Assembly (NCBI RefSeq): GCF_000829695.1
Contig: NZ_BBNN01000016.1
Location: forward strand, 124,001 to 188,000
Length of the DNA: 64,000 nucleotides
Source: Streptomyces sp. NBRC 110035
GTDB taxonomy: Bacteria > Actinomycetota > Actinomycetes > Streptomycetales > Streptomycetaceae
Reading direction: 5' to 3'
Made by a program: the position numbers and the translations under genes. The notes beneath the pieces are model-generated. The model worked only from the letters and a program-made list of their open reading frames with translations. It had not been told where the DNA came from and did no database searches. This document shows, piece by piece, positions 46,878-56,103 of this stretch; the stretch's first letter is position 1, and each line of letters begins with the position of its first letter.

Positions 46878-48143
46878 CTATCCGAACAGCTTCTGCAGCT
46901 CGCGGTCGACCGTCCGGTCGGCCTTGTCGAGCGAACTCTCCGGGTCACCGCCCTTGCGGACGCAGTCGGCGAGGACGTCCTCCAGGGCGGTGATCATGGC
47001 CTGGGTCCAGCCGATGTTGTCGAAGTGCCCGAACTCGTTGAACAGCCTGACACCCTCGGCCGGCAGGCCGGTCCTGAGCTTGTCGGCGGACCGGGCGATC
47101 GAGGTGCGCGGCGGGATGTGGAAGCCGTAGGAGAGCGCCCAGTCCTCCTGGTACTCCTCCTGGTCGATCCACAGCCACTTCACGTACTCCTTGGCCGCCT
47201 CGACGTTCTTGCCCTTCGCGTTGACGAACATCGACCAACCGCCGTTGGTGACCGCCGGTTCGCCCGCGTCGGTGACCTTCGGGAAGGGGAAGATCCCGAG
47301 ATCGTCGCCGAGTGCCTCCTGCATCTGCGGCATCGCCCACATGCCGCACCACTGGACGGCGGTGAGCCCCTGGTTGAGCGCGGAGGGGTCCCAGAAGTCG
47401 GTCGGCGCGTCGAGCAGCAGATCACCGCTGGTGAAGAGCTTGCGCAGGGTGCGGAAGCCTCCGACCACCGCGTCCGTGTGGTAGGCGATCTCGTTCCTCT
47501 CGTCGAGGGTGTCGGCGCCGGACGCCCAGATCATCGGGTTGACGACCGGGTGCAGGGTGTTGCCCAGATAGATGCCCTTGACCTTGTCCGTGGTCAACTC
47601 GGCCGCTGTCGCCAGGAGATCGTCGAGTGTGGTGGGGACACCGACGCCCGCCTTCTCGAACATCGACTTGCGGTAGAAGAAGAACTGCGGGTCGTCGATC
47701 ATCCGGACCCCGTAGATCTTCCCGTCGACGGTGTGCGACCGGATGTCGGCCGGGTTGAAGTCGTCCTTCACCGGCTCGACCAGGTCGGTCAGGTCCGCCA
47801 CCTGGCCGCTCCTGACGAGCTGGATCTGCGGATGGAACTCGAAGACGTCCGGGGCCCTGTCGGTGAGCAGGGAGGCGAACAGCTTGCTCTCGAAGTTGGA
47901 GCCCGTGATCCACTGCGTGGTCACGTCGGCCTCCCCGTAGGCCTTGGCGTAGCGCCTGATGGCCTGTTCGGTGCCGGCCTCGCCGTAGGCGTGGAAGTAC
48001 TGGACCAGGCGCCTGCCCGACCCCGGCCCGCCGTCCCGGCCGGTGTTGCCCCCGCACGCGGCGAGCCCGCCGACCGCGGCCAGCCCCATGGCCGCCCGCA
48101 GTACGGAACGGCGGTCCCAGTGGTGAGTACTCAATGCCGACAT
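46878..48143 (-). CDS. Sugar-binding lipoprotein of the CUT1 transporter
   Basis: A 421-residue solute-binding protein. The signal has a twin-arginine start (WDRRSVLRAAMGLAAVGG) and a lipobox LAAC. Family segments follow: SLLTDRAPDVFEFHPQIQLV, FFFYRKSMFEKAGVGVPTTL, GMWAMPQMQEALGDD and GGWSMFVNAKGKNVEAAKEY. ATG at 48143. First gene of the four-gene sugar operon; a dyad that could bind the ROK repressor lies about 210 bases upstream. The ligand is inferred to be a galactose-containing oligosaccharide from the GH2 gene in the operon. Confidence 0.9.
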   Translation of the reverse strand: MSALSTHHWDRRSVLRAAMGLAAVGGLAACGGNTGRDGGPGSGRRLVQYFHAYGEAGTEQAIRRYAKAYGEADVTTQWITGSNFESKLFASLLTDRAPDVFEFHPQIQLVRSGQVADLTDLVEPVKDDFNPADIRSHTVDGKIYGVRMIDDPQFFFYRKSMFEKAGVGVPTTLDDLLATAAELTTDKVKGIYLGNTLHPVVNPMIWASGADTLDERNEIAYHTDAVVGGFRTLRKLFTSGDLLLDAPTDFWDPSALNQGLTAVQWCGMWAMPQMQEALGDDLGIFPFPKVTDAGEPAVTNGGWSMFVNAKGKNVEAAKEYVKWLWIDQEEYQEDWALSYGFHIPPRTSIARSADKLRTGLPAEGVRLFNEFGHFDNIGWTQAMITALEDVLADCVRKGGDPESSLDKADRTVDRELQKLFG

Positions 48144-48355
48144 GTCGACGTCCTTGTCTCGAGTACGGCTCGAAGGGCAGGTGGGTGGAGCAGGCGCCCC
48201 GGGCGGGTGCGCGGAAGTACGGGCGGTGCCGGCGGTACGGGGCGGTGCGCGCGGAGCAGGGGGAGCTGCGGTGAACGGCGGACGGCTTCCGGCGGTGGTG
48301 CGGCGGACGGCGCGGAAAGGCCCTGCGGTGCCGGACGCTAACCTTCGGCCAAGGC

Positions 48356-48376
48356 TTCGGCAAGGGGTTGGACAAA
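48356..48376. promoter_or_regulatory. Candidate ROK operator before the sugar ABC operon
   Basis: TTCGGCAA-GGGG-TTGGACAAA, an imperfect dyad with half-sites separated by GGGG. A similar element lies before the ROK gene (49824-49843), and both are followed by a TACGAAG sequence. A further half-site TTCGGCCAAGG lies just upstream. The rest of the 337-base gap is empty. Confidence 0.55.
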
Positions 48377-48480
48377 GTCCGTACGAAGCGTTGTGCGCCG
48401 TTCGAGGTGACGGACGGACCGGTGAACGGGCCGACGGAGACGAGGGCTTGGGCCCCGGGACGCGGGGGGCGCGGGGGACG

Positions 48481-49749
48481 TCACGGCGTGCCGGCGCGGG
48501 AGCCGCGGGCTCGCGTGGGCGTGTCGGCGCGTGTGCCGGTTCCCCTCCGCGCCGCCTGCAACGCACCCTCCAGCGCGAACGTCGCCGCGCCCAGGCAGAC
48601 CGGATCGGTGGGAATCGGGGAGAGCACGATGCGGGTGGCGGCCAGCGGGCGGCGCAGCGCGTGGCGGGTGACGGCCTCGCGCACCGCGTCGAGCAGCGGC
48701 TCACCGAACGCGGCCGCGACCCAGCTGCTGAGCACGACCACCTCCGGGTTGAACAGGTTGATCAGGCCGGCGATCCCGGCACCGAGGTAACGGGCGGTGT
48801 CCTCGAGGACCTCGACCGCCACCGGGTCGCCCGAGGCCACCCCCCGTGCCAGGGCGTCCACGGTGGCCGTCTGGTCGTCGGGGCGCAGCAGCGGACTGTG
48901 CGGGCTCACCTCCCGCAGGTTCAGCATGATCCCCGGTGCCCCGGTGTACGTCTCGACGCAGCCGTGATGGCCGCAGTGGCAGGGGCGTCCGTCCAGGACG
49001 AGCGTGGTGTGCCCCCACTCGCCGGCACTGTTGCTGACCCCGCGGTGCACTCCGCCGCCCAGCACGAGCCCGGCGCCCACCCCGGTCCCGAGGTTGACCA
49101 CCACCGCGTCACCGCGCCCGCGCGCCGCCCCGAACCACAGCTCGGCCACCGCGCAGGCACGCAACGGGTTGTCCAGGTACAGCGGGTGGGGGATCCGCTC
49201 GGCGAGCAGGTCGAGCAGCGGCACGTCGTGCCAGTCCCAGTTGGGCGCGTACTCGGAGACACCCGTGGCGCGGTCCACCTGGCCCGGCACGCTCACCCCG
49301 GCCCCCAGCACCCGCGCGGCATCGATCCCGGCCCGTTCCACCACCGAGCCGACCGCCGACGCCACACGGTCCACGACCCGCTCGGGCCGGTTCTCACCGG
49401 GGCTCGTCTCCTCGCCGGCGCGGGCCAGCACGTTCAGCGCGAGGTCGAACAGCTCGACCCGGACGTACGTCTCGGCGAGGTCGACCCCGATCAGGACGCC
49501 GCCCGCCGCGTCGACGGCCACCAGACCGCGCGGACGTCCGCCGGCCGAGTCCTCGAAACCGACCTCGACGATCATGCCGAGGTCGAGCAGCTCGCCGACG
49601 AGGGTGGCGACCGTGGCGAGACTGAGCCCGGTGGCGGCCGCCAGTTCCTGCCGTGAGGTGGGGGACTCGGCGATGATCTGACGCAGCACCTCGTAACGGT
49701 TGGCGGTACGGATGTCCCGCGAGGTGCGCTTCACCGAAGGTGCCCCCAT
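48481..49749 (-). CDS. ROK family transcriptional regulator
   Basis: A 422-residue repressor of the NagC/XylR type. The winged-helix start is RYEVLRQIIAESPTSRQELA and ATGLSLATVATLVGELLDLG. The ROK sugar-kinase-like domain has VVNLGTGVGAGLVLGGGVHR and the zinc motif CHCGHHGCVE with GEWGH. ATG at 49749. It most likely controls the sugar ABC/GH2 operon downstream and its own gene, responding to an imported sugar. Confidence 0.92.
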   Translation of the reverse strand: MGAPSVKRTSRDIRTANRYEVLRQIIAESPTSRQELAAATGLSLATVATLVGELLDLGMIVEVGFEDSAGGRPRGLVAVDAAGGVLIGVDLAETYVRVELFDLALNVLARAGEETSPGENRPERVVDRVASAVGSVVERAGIDAARVLGAGVSVPGQVDRATGVSEYAPNWDWHDVPLLDLLAERIPHPLYLDNPLRACAVAELWFGAARGRGDAVVVNLGTGVGAGLVLGGGVHRGVSNSAGEWGHTTLVLDGRPCHCGHHGCVETYTGAPGIMLNLREVSPHSPLLRPDDQTATVDALARGVASGDPVAVEVLEDTARYLGAGIAGLINLFNPEVVVLSSWVAAAFGEPLLDAVREAVTRHALRRPLAATRIVLSPIPTDPVCLGAATFALEGALQAARRGTGTRADTPTRARGSRAGTP

Positions 49750-49823
49750 CCCTGCCGTGCCCGCCCTGCCGCACCGGGCGGCACCGCCACCGGCGCGCGG
49801 CAAGGCTATGGCCGGTGCCGGCG

Positions 49824-49843
49824 TTCGACAAGGGGTTCGGAAA
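49824..49843. promoter_or_regulatory. Candidate ROK operator before the ROK gene
   Basis: TTCGACAA-GGGG-TTCGGAAA, resembling the site at 48356-48376. It lies 74 bases upstream of the ROK start, suggesting autoregulation. Confidence 0.55.
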
Positions 49844-49893
49844 GGGGCTGTACGAAGTCGGGCGAGGCGGGGGCGGGCTGGGCCGGGGTACGG

Positions 49894-51342
<1,449 letters not shown>

Positions 51343-51393
51343 TCACGTCGGGGGCCCCGGCACCACGGACCGACGGGCAGGGGCATACCGTGA

Positions 51394-51428
51394 GGAGTCG
51401 TACGTCCGAGCCGGGAGTCGTACGTCCG
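51394..51428. repeat. Two 15-bp direct repeats upstream of the radical SAM gene
   Basis: GGAGTCGTACGTCCG occurs at 51394-51408 and 51414-51428, a period of 20 bases (two helical turns). Each holds the palindromic core CGTACG. The repeats end 19 bases before the ATG at 51448, so a bound protein would block expression. Confidence 0.65.
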
Positions 51429-51447
51429 CATCGGAAGGAGACACGGG

Positions 51448-52773
51448 ATGGGCAGCGGCAGCCGTACCGCGCTGGTCGAGGATCTGATGGAGCGGTTCCC
51501 GCACGTGCCGCGCGAGGCCGTCCTCAAGGAGGACCTGCTCCGGGGCGGGGTCGCCTTCGACCCGTCCGCCCTCAGCGACAACGAGGGCGGCGAGGTCAAA
51601 CCGAAGTCGTACTTCATCTTCTCCTTCGACCACGGCACGCTGCCCGAGCTGGGCGAGGCCGCGCTCCGGCGCCCGCCCGAGGAGATCATCCTCACCGGCG
51701 GCCCCTACGACCTGCGCCGTACCGTCGTCTCCGTGAGGGTGAACCCGGCCTCCCCCTACCGGGTCGCCGCGGACGAGGACGGGGTCCTCGGCCTCTACCT
51801 CGACGGCAAGCGCATCTCGGACGTCGGCGTGCCGCCGATGCCCGAGTACTACCGGCACACCCTCTCCAACGGGAAGTCCGTCATGGAGGTCGCCCCCACG
51901 ATCCAGTGGGGCTACCTGATCTACCTGACCGTCTTCCGGGTCTGCCAGTACTTCGGCGCCAAGGAGGAGTGCCAGTACTGCGACATCAACCACAACTGGC
52001 GCCAGCACAAGGCGGCCGGCCGCCCCTACACCGGGGTCAAGGATGTCGAGGAGGTCCTCGAGGCGCTGGAGATCATCGACCGGTACGACACGGCGAAGGC
52101 GTCCACCGCCTACACGCTGACCGGCGGCGCGATCACCAGGACGGTCGCCGGCCGTGACGAGGCCGACTTCTACGGCCACTACGCCAAGGCCATCGAGGAG
52201 CGCTTCCCCGGCCGCTGGATCGGCAAGGTCGTCGCCCAGGCGCTGCCCAGGGACGACGTGCAGCGCTTCAAGGACTACGGCGTACAGATCTACCACCCCA
52301 ACTACGAGGTGTGGGACCGCCGTCTGTTCGAGCTGTACTGCCCCGGCAAGGAGCGCTACGTCGGCCGCGACGAGTGGCACAAGCGCATCCTGGACTCCGC
52401 GGACGTCTTCGGCGCGCGCAACGTGATCCCGAACTTCGTGGCAGGCGTGGAGATGGCCGAGCCCTTCGGCTTCACCACGGTCGACGAGGCCATCGCCTCC
52501 ACCACCGAGGGCCTGCGCTTCTTCATGTCGCACGGCATCACGCCCCGCTTCACCACCTGGTGCCCCGAGCCGACGACCCCGCTCGGCAAGGCCAACCCGC
52601 AGGGCGCGCCGCTGGAGTACCACATCAGGCTGCTCGAGGCCTACCGCGCCACGATGGACGACTTCGGCCTGTCCTCGCCCCCCGGCTACGGTGAGCCCGG
52701 ACCGGGGCGCGCGGTGTTCTCCGTCAGCTCCTTCATGGACAGCCTCCCGGCGCAGGAGCCCGTCGAGGTGTGA
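51448..52773 (+). CDS. Radical SAM protein with C-X8-C-X2-C motif
   Basis: A 441-residue protein. The [4Fe-4S] cysteines are C166, C175 and C178 (VCQYFGAKEECQYCDINHNW), spaced C-X8-C-X2-C rather than the canonical C-X3-C-X2-C. Downstream TLTGGAITR resembles the SAM-binding GGE-like strand region, and QIYHPNYEVWDRRLFELYCP and NFVAGVEMAEPFGF fit later barrel strands. ATG at 51448 follows GAAGGAG. The N-terminal 150 residues are unlike common radical SAM enzymes. The reaction is unknown. It is monocistronic with a strong terminator. Confidence 0.85.
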   Translation: MGSGSRTALVEDLMERFPHVPREAVLKEDLLRGGVAFDPSALSDNEGGEVKPKSYFIFSFDHGTLPELGEAALRRPPEEIILTGGPYDLRRTVVSVRVNPASPYRVAADEDGVLGLYLDGKRISDVGVPPMPEYYRHTLSNGKSVMEVAPTIQWGYLIYLTVFRVCQYFGAKEECQYCDINHNWRQHKAAGRPYTGVKDVEEVLEALEIIDRYDTAKASTAYTLTGGAITRTVAGRDEADFYGHYAKAIEERFPGRWIGKVVAQALPRDDVQRFKDYGVQIYHPNYEVWDRRLFELYCPGKERYVGRDEWHKRILDSADVFGARNVIPNFVAGVEMAEPFGFTTVDEAIASTTEGLRFFMSHGITPRFTTWCPEPTTPLGKANPQGAPLEYHIRLLEAYRATMDDFGLSSPPGYGEPGPGRAVFSVSSFMDSLPAQEPVEV

Positions 52774-52816
52774 GACGTGCGAGGGCCGGGAGCGCCTGAG
52801 CAGGAGAACGGGAAAA

Positions 52817-52854
52817 CAGGGAAGGCCGGAACGCAGACGTTCCGGCCTTCCCTG
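52817..52854 (+). terminator. Very stable terminator after the radical SAM gene
   Basis: A perfect 17-bp stem (52817-52833 with 52838-52854) with a CAGA loop, 43 bases past the stop. It is the longest uninterrupted hairpin stem I found here. Confidence 0.85.
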
Positions 52855-53034
52855 CGTATGCTCCGCCGAGAGGCGTGCGCGCGGGCGCGTACGCCTCTCG
52901 CCGTGCCGCCCGAAGCGGAGAGCGAGCTTGTCAGTTGTGTCGAGATCGTGAAAAGCTCGTCCACCTCCCCGAGGGTTTCTCCAACTGCGCTTTCAGAATG
53001 CCGAGTTGACCTCGTTCGTGGATGCAGGAGACTC

Positions 53035-54564
53035 ATGCCCGACCTGCCGGCCCCTCAGGACGCCACCGAGGCAGCACTGTTCTCCGAGTGCTGGGACGCG
53101 GTGCTCTCGTACGCCGATCTCTGCACGGCCGGTTCCACCGCCGCCGCGCAACTCGCGCGCGAGGCGTTCGCACACGGCATACGGGCGGTGCGCGAGGCAG
53201 AGGCGAGTACGGTGCGCGGCACCGGCCGCCGCTCCTCCAGGCTGCCCCGAATACCCCTGCTGCTGGCCGCCGTTCGCACCACGGCCGCGGACTGGGAGGA
53301 CATCGGACAGGGGCACCGGCTCGATCCCGACCTGCGGCTGTGGCTCCACTCGGACAAGGCCGCCCGCTACACCGGCCCGCCGCTGAGCCGCCCGATCGCC
53401 CTGCGCGGACTGCGCGATCTGCAGCAGGCCGACGCCGAACTCCTCTGGCTGGCCGAGGCGGAGTCCCTGCCCCTGCCCCTGGTGGCCCGCAGGCTCGGCC
53501 TCGACCCCGCCACCGCCGCGGACGAACTCGCCCAGGTCCGCCGCCTGTTCCGGGACCGCTGCCACCGCAACCACCTCGACTCGCCGATGGACGCGGAGTG
53601 CCGCAGCTACGCCCGGCTGCTGGACGCCGTCACCCGCTCGCCCGCAGCCGACACCCCCGACGACCTGTCCCGGCACCTCGCCGTCTGCGTGCAGTGCGCC
53701 GAGGCCGCCTCCTGCCTGCGGCTGCACGGCGGCGGACTGCCCGTCGCGCTCACCGGCGGGATCATCGGCTGGGGTGGCCTCGCCTACCTGGAGCGCCGCC
53801 GCCGCGCGGCCGAGGCACGCCTCGGCCCCGGCCGCCCCGACGGACCCGGCGCGGACGGAGCCCCGGCCGGCGCATCGGACCGGGCGCGCGTCGTCCGCAA
53901 CCGGCTGATGGTCGCCGCCGTCCTGGTGTCGGGAATCGCGCTCGCCGTCTCCCTGACGCAGTTCGGTGGCGCGGAGAAAGGCAGCGCCGCCCGCCCCGAC
54001 GCCGACCGCCGGGCGGTGGCCGACCCGGATCCGTACCCGCCCGAGGGCCCCGGCGCCGCCCCACCCGCCTCGGCCCCCGGCGCCGCATCCACCGACGCTC
54101 ACGAACCTTCCGCCGACGGACGCGCCCCGGGCCGGTCGGCCACCGACCCCGACACCGGCCCCCACTCCGACCCCGACCCCGACCCCGAACCGCAGGGCAG
54201 CACCTCCGCCACGGCCTCCCCGCCCCGGACCACCGCGCCCGCCGAGCCGGCCGTCTGCCACGCCACGTACGACCTGGGCAACCAGTGGCCCGACGGCTTC
54301 CAGGCCACCCTGACCGTCACCACGGCAGAGCCCCTCGAATCCTGGCGCGTCGCCTTCACCTTCCGGGACGGCCAGCGCGTGACCCAGATGTGGGACGCCC
54401 GAGCGAGCCAGCAGGGCTCCCGCGTCACCGCCACCCCCGCCGACTACAACAAGAGGGTCCCCGCCGGCGGGAAACTGGCCTTCGGCTTCCTCGCCTCCTG
54501 GACCGGCGAGAACTCCCCGCCCACCGACGTCACCCTCAACGGCCGCTCCTGCGCGAGCGGGTGA
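53035..54564 (+). CDS. Membrane protein: sigma-region-4-like part, zinc anti-sigma motif, outside CBM2
   Basis: A 509-residue protein. ATG at 53035 follows AGGAG. Residues 1-200 are helical and include a sigma-region-4-like helix-turn-helix (LPLVARRLGLDPATAADELA). Next is a zinc anti-sigma type motif H214-X3-C218-X2-C221 (RHLAVCVQC). A membrane helix is near residues 290-310 (LMVAAVLVSGIALAVSLTQF). Then a Pro/Asp-rich linker and a C-terminal family 2 cellulose-binding module (CHATYDLGNQWPDGFQATLT to LNGRSC, about 408-509). This suggests an outside polysaccharide sensor acting on transcription, like clostridial RsgI proteins; the role is inference. Confidence 0.8.
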   Translation: MPDLPAPQDATEAALFSECWDAVLSYADLCTAGSTAAAQLAREAFAHGIRAVREAEASTVRGTGRRSSRLPRIPLLLAAVRTTAADWEDIGQGHRLDPDLRLWLHSDKAARYTGPPLSRPIALRGLRDLQQADAELLWLAEAESLPLPLVARRLGLDPATAADELAQVRRLFRDRCHRNHLDSPMDAECRSYARLLDAVTRSPAADTPDDLSRHLAVCVQCAEAASCLRLHGGGLPVALTGGIIGWGGLAYLERRRRAAEARLGPGRPDGPGADGAPAGASDRARVVRNRLMVAAVLVSGIALAVSLTQFGGAEKGSAARPDADRRAVADPDPYPPEGPGAAPPASAPGAASTDAHEPSADGRAPGRSATDPDTGPHSDPDPDPEPQGSTSATASPPRTTAPAEPAVCHATYDLGNQWPDGFQATLTVTTAEPLESWRVAFTFRDGQRVTQMWDARASQQGSRVTATPADYNKRVPAGGKLAFGFLASWTGENSPPTDVTLNGRSCASG

Positions 54565-54728
54565 CGGGGTCCGGCGGGCCCGTACCGGGGGCGGGACGCG
54601 GTGGGCGCGGTGGGTGCGGAAAAGGAGTGGCCGTCCGGCTGATCGGCACTCTACCCTGGGCGCGGAAGTGAGCAGGGCCGTTGGCTGCTGCTGTCGTTGG
54701 TACGTGTGGTGAAAGGGAGGTGTGACCG

Positions 54729-54800
54729 ATGGCTGTTTCCGTGAGGGGTGCTGCCCGCATCCGGACGTCCGTTCATCCCACCTCCGTGGCCCTCGGCTGA
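54729..54800 (+). CDS. Possible 23-residue leader ORF upstream of rsgA
   Basis: ATG at 54729, preceded by AAAGGGAGG, opens a short frame reading MAVSVRGAARIRTSVHPTSV and stopping at 54800, 62 bases before rsgA. The strong ribosome site is the main support. It may be a leader peptide or chance. Confidence 0.3.
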   Translation: MAVSVRGAARIRTSVHPTSVALG

Positions 54801-54862
54801 CACCTCTTCCTCTGCCGCGCCTGTGAAGCGCGGTGCCGGGGCCGCCCTTCGAAGGGTTTCCC

Positions 54863-55978
54863 TTGAACCTCTCCTCTTCTCCTTCCGCTTCCCCGCATCC
54901 TCTCGCCGCCTTCGGCTGGGACGAGGCCTGGGAGGACGCGTTCTCCCCGTACGGCGCGCAGGGGCTGCTGCCCGGCCGTGTGGTGCGGGTCGACCGCGGG
55001 CAGTGCGACGTCGTCACCGGTGACGGGACCGTGCGGGCCGACACCGCGTTCGTCACCCCGCACGACCCCCTGCGGGTCGTGTGCACCGGGGACTGGGCCG
55101 CCGTCGACCCGGACGGGGGCACGCCGAGGTATGTGCGTGCCCGCCTCCCGCGGCGCACCGCCTTCGTGCGGTCCACCTCGTCCAAGCGGTCCGAGGGGCA
55201 GATCCTCGCCGCCAACGTGGACCACGCCGTCATCGCCGTCCCGCTCGCCGTCGAGCTCGACCTGGCCCGGATCGAGCGGTTCCTCGCACTCGCCTGGGAG
55301 TCCGGGGCCCGGCCGGTGGTCGTGCTCACCAAGGCCGACCTCGTGCCGGACGCGGTGACGCTGGCGCACCTGGTCCAGGACGTGGAGACCAGCGCGCCCG
55401 GCGTGCCGGTACTCGCCGTCAGCGCGCAGGACGGGGAAGGGCTCGACGTTCTCACCGCCGTCGCCGCCGGGGGTACCTCCGTCCTGATCGGCCAGTCCGG
55501 CGCCGGCAAGTCCACCCTCGCCAACGCCCTCCTCGGCGAGGACGTGATGGACGTACGGGCCGCCCGTGACGTCGACGGCAAGGGCCGGCACACCACCACC
55601 ACCCGCAACCTGCTCGCCCTGCCCGGCGGGGGCGTCCTCATCGACACCCCGGGCCTGCGGGGCGTCGGCCTCTGGGACGCCGGCAGCGGTGTCGGCCAGG
55701 TGTTCTCCGAGATCGAGGAGCTCGCCGAGGGCTGCCGCTTCCACGACTGCGCCCACGAGAGCGAGCCGGGCTGCGCCGTGACCGAGGCCATCGAGACCGG
55801 TGCCCTCCCGGAACGCCGCCTCGAGAGCTACCGCAAGCTGCTCCGCGAGAACCGGCGCATCGTCGCCAAGACCGACGCACGCCTCCGCGCCGAGATCCGC
55901 AAGGACTGGAAGCGGAAGGGGGCGATCGGCAGGGCCGCCATGGAGGCGAAGAGGGGCGGCGACAGCCGCCGGCGGTAA
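54863..55978 (+). CDS. rsgA: Ribosome small subunit-dependent GTPase A
   Basis: A 371-residue circularly permuted GTPase that helps late assembly of the 30S ribosomal subunit. An OB-fold N-terminus is followed by G4 (VLTKADLV), then G1 (GQSGAGKST), then G3 (DTPGLRG), the permuted order typical of RsgA. The zinc-binding C-terminus has CRFHDCAHESEPGC. TTG at 54863 with GAAGGG upstream is chosen; GTG at 54833 is the alternative and adds 10 residues. Confidence 0.93.
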   Translation: MNLSSSPSASPHPLAAFGWDEAWEDAFSPYGAQGLLPGRVVRVDRGQCDVVTGDGTVRADTAFVTPHDPLRVVCTGDWAAVDPDGGTPRYVRARLPRRTAFVRSTSSKRSEGQILAANVDHAVIAVPLAVELDLARIERFLALAWESGARPVVVLTKADLVPDAVTLAHLVQDVETSAPGVPVLAVSAQDGEGLDVLTAVAAGGTSVLIGQSGAGKSTLANALLGEDVMDVRAARDVDGKGRHTTTTRNLLALPGGGVLIDTPGLRGVGLWDAGSGVGQVFSEIEELAEGCRFHDCAHESEPGCAVTEAIETGALPERRLESYRKLLRENRRIVAKTDARLRAEIRKDWKRKGAIGRAAMEAKRGGDSRRR

Positions 55979-56103
55979 CACCGGTCGCCCGTCCGAACGC
56001 CGGCAGCGGCCGTCCGCCGAGTACCGGGCGGCCGCCCGCCCTCCCGTCCTTCACGTCCGATTTCCGCCAGCCGGGGTCCGCCGGCCGGTGGAGACTGGAC
56101 GGC

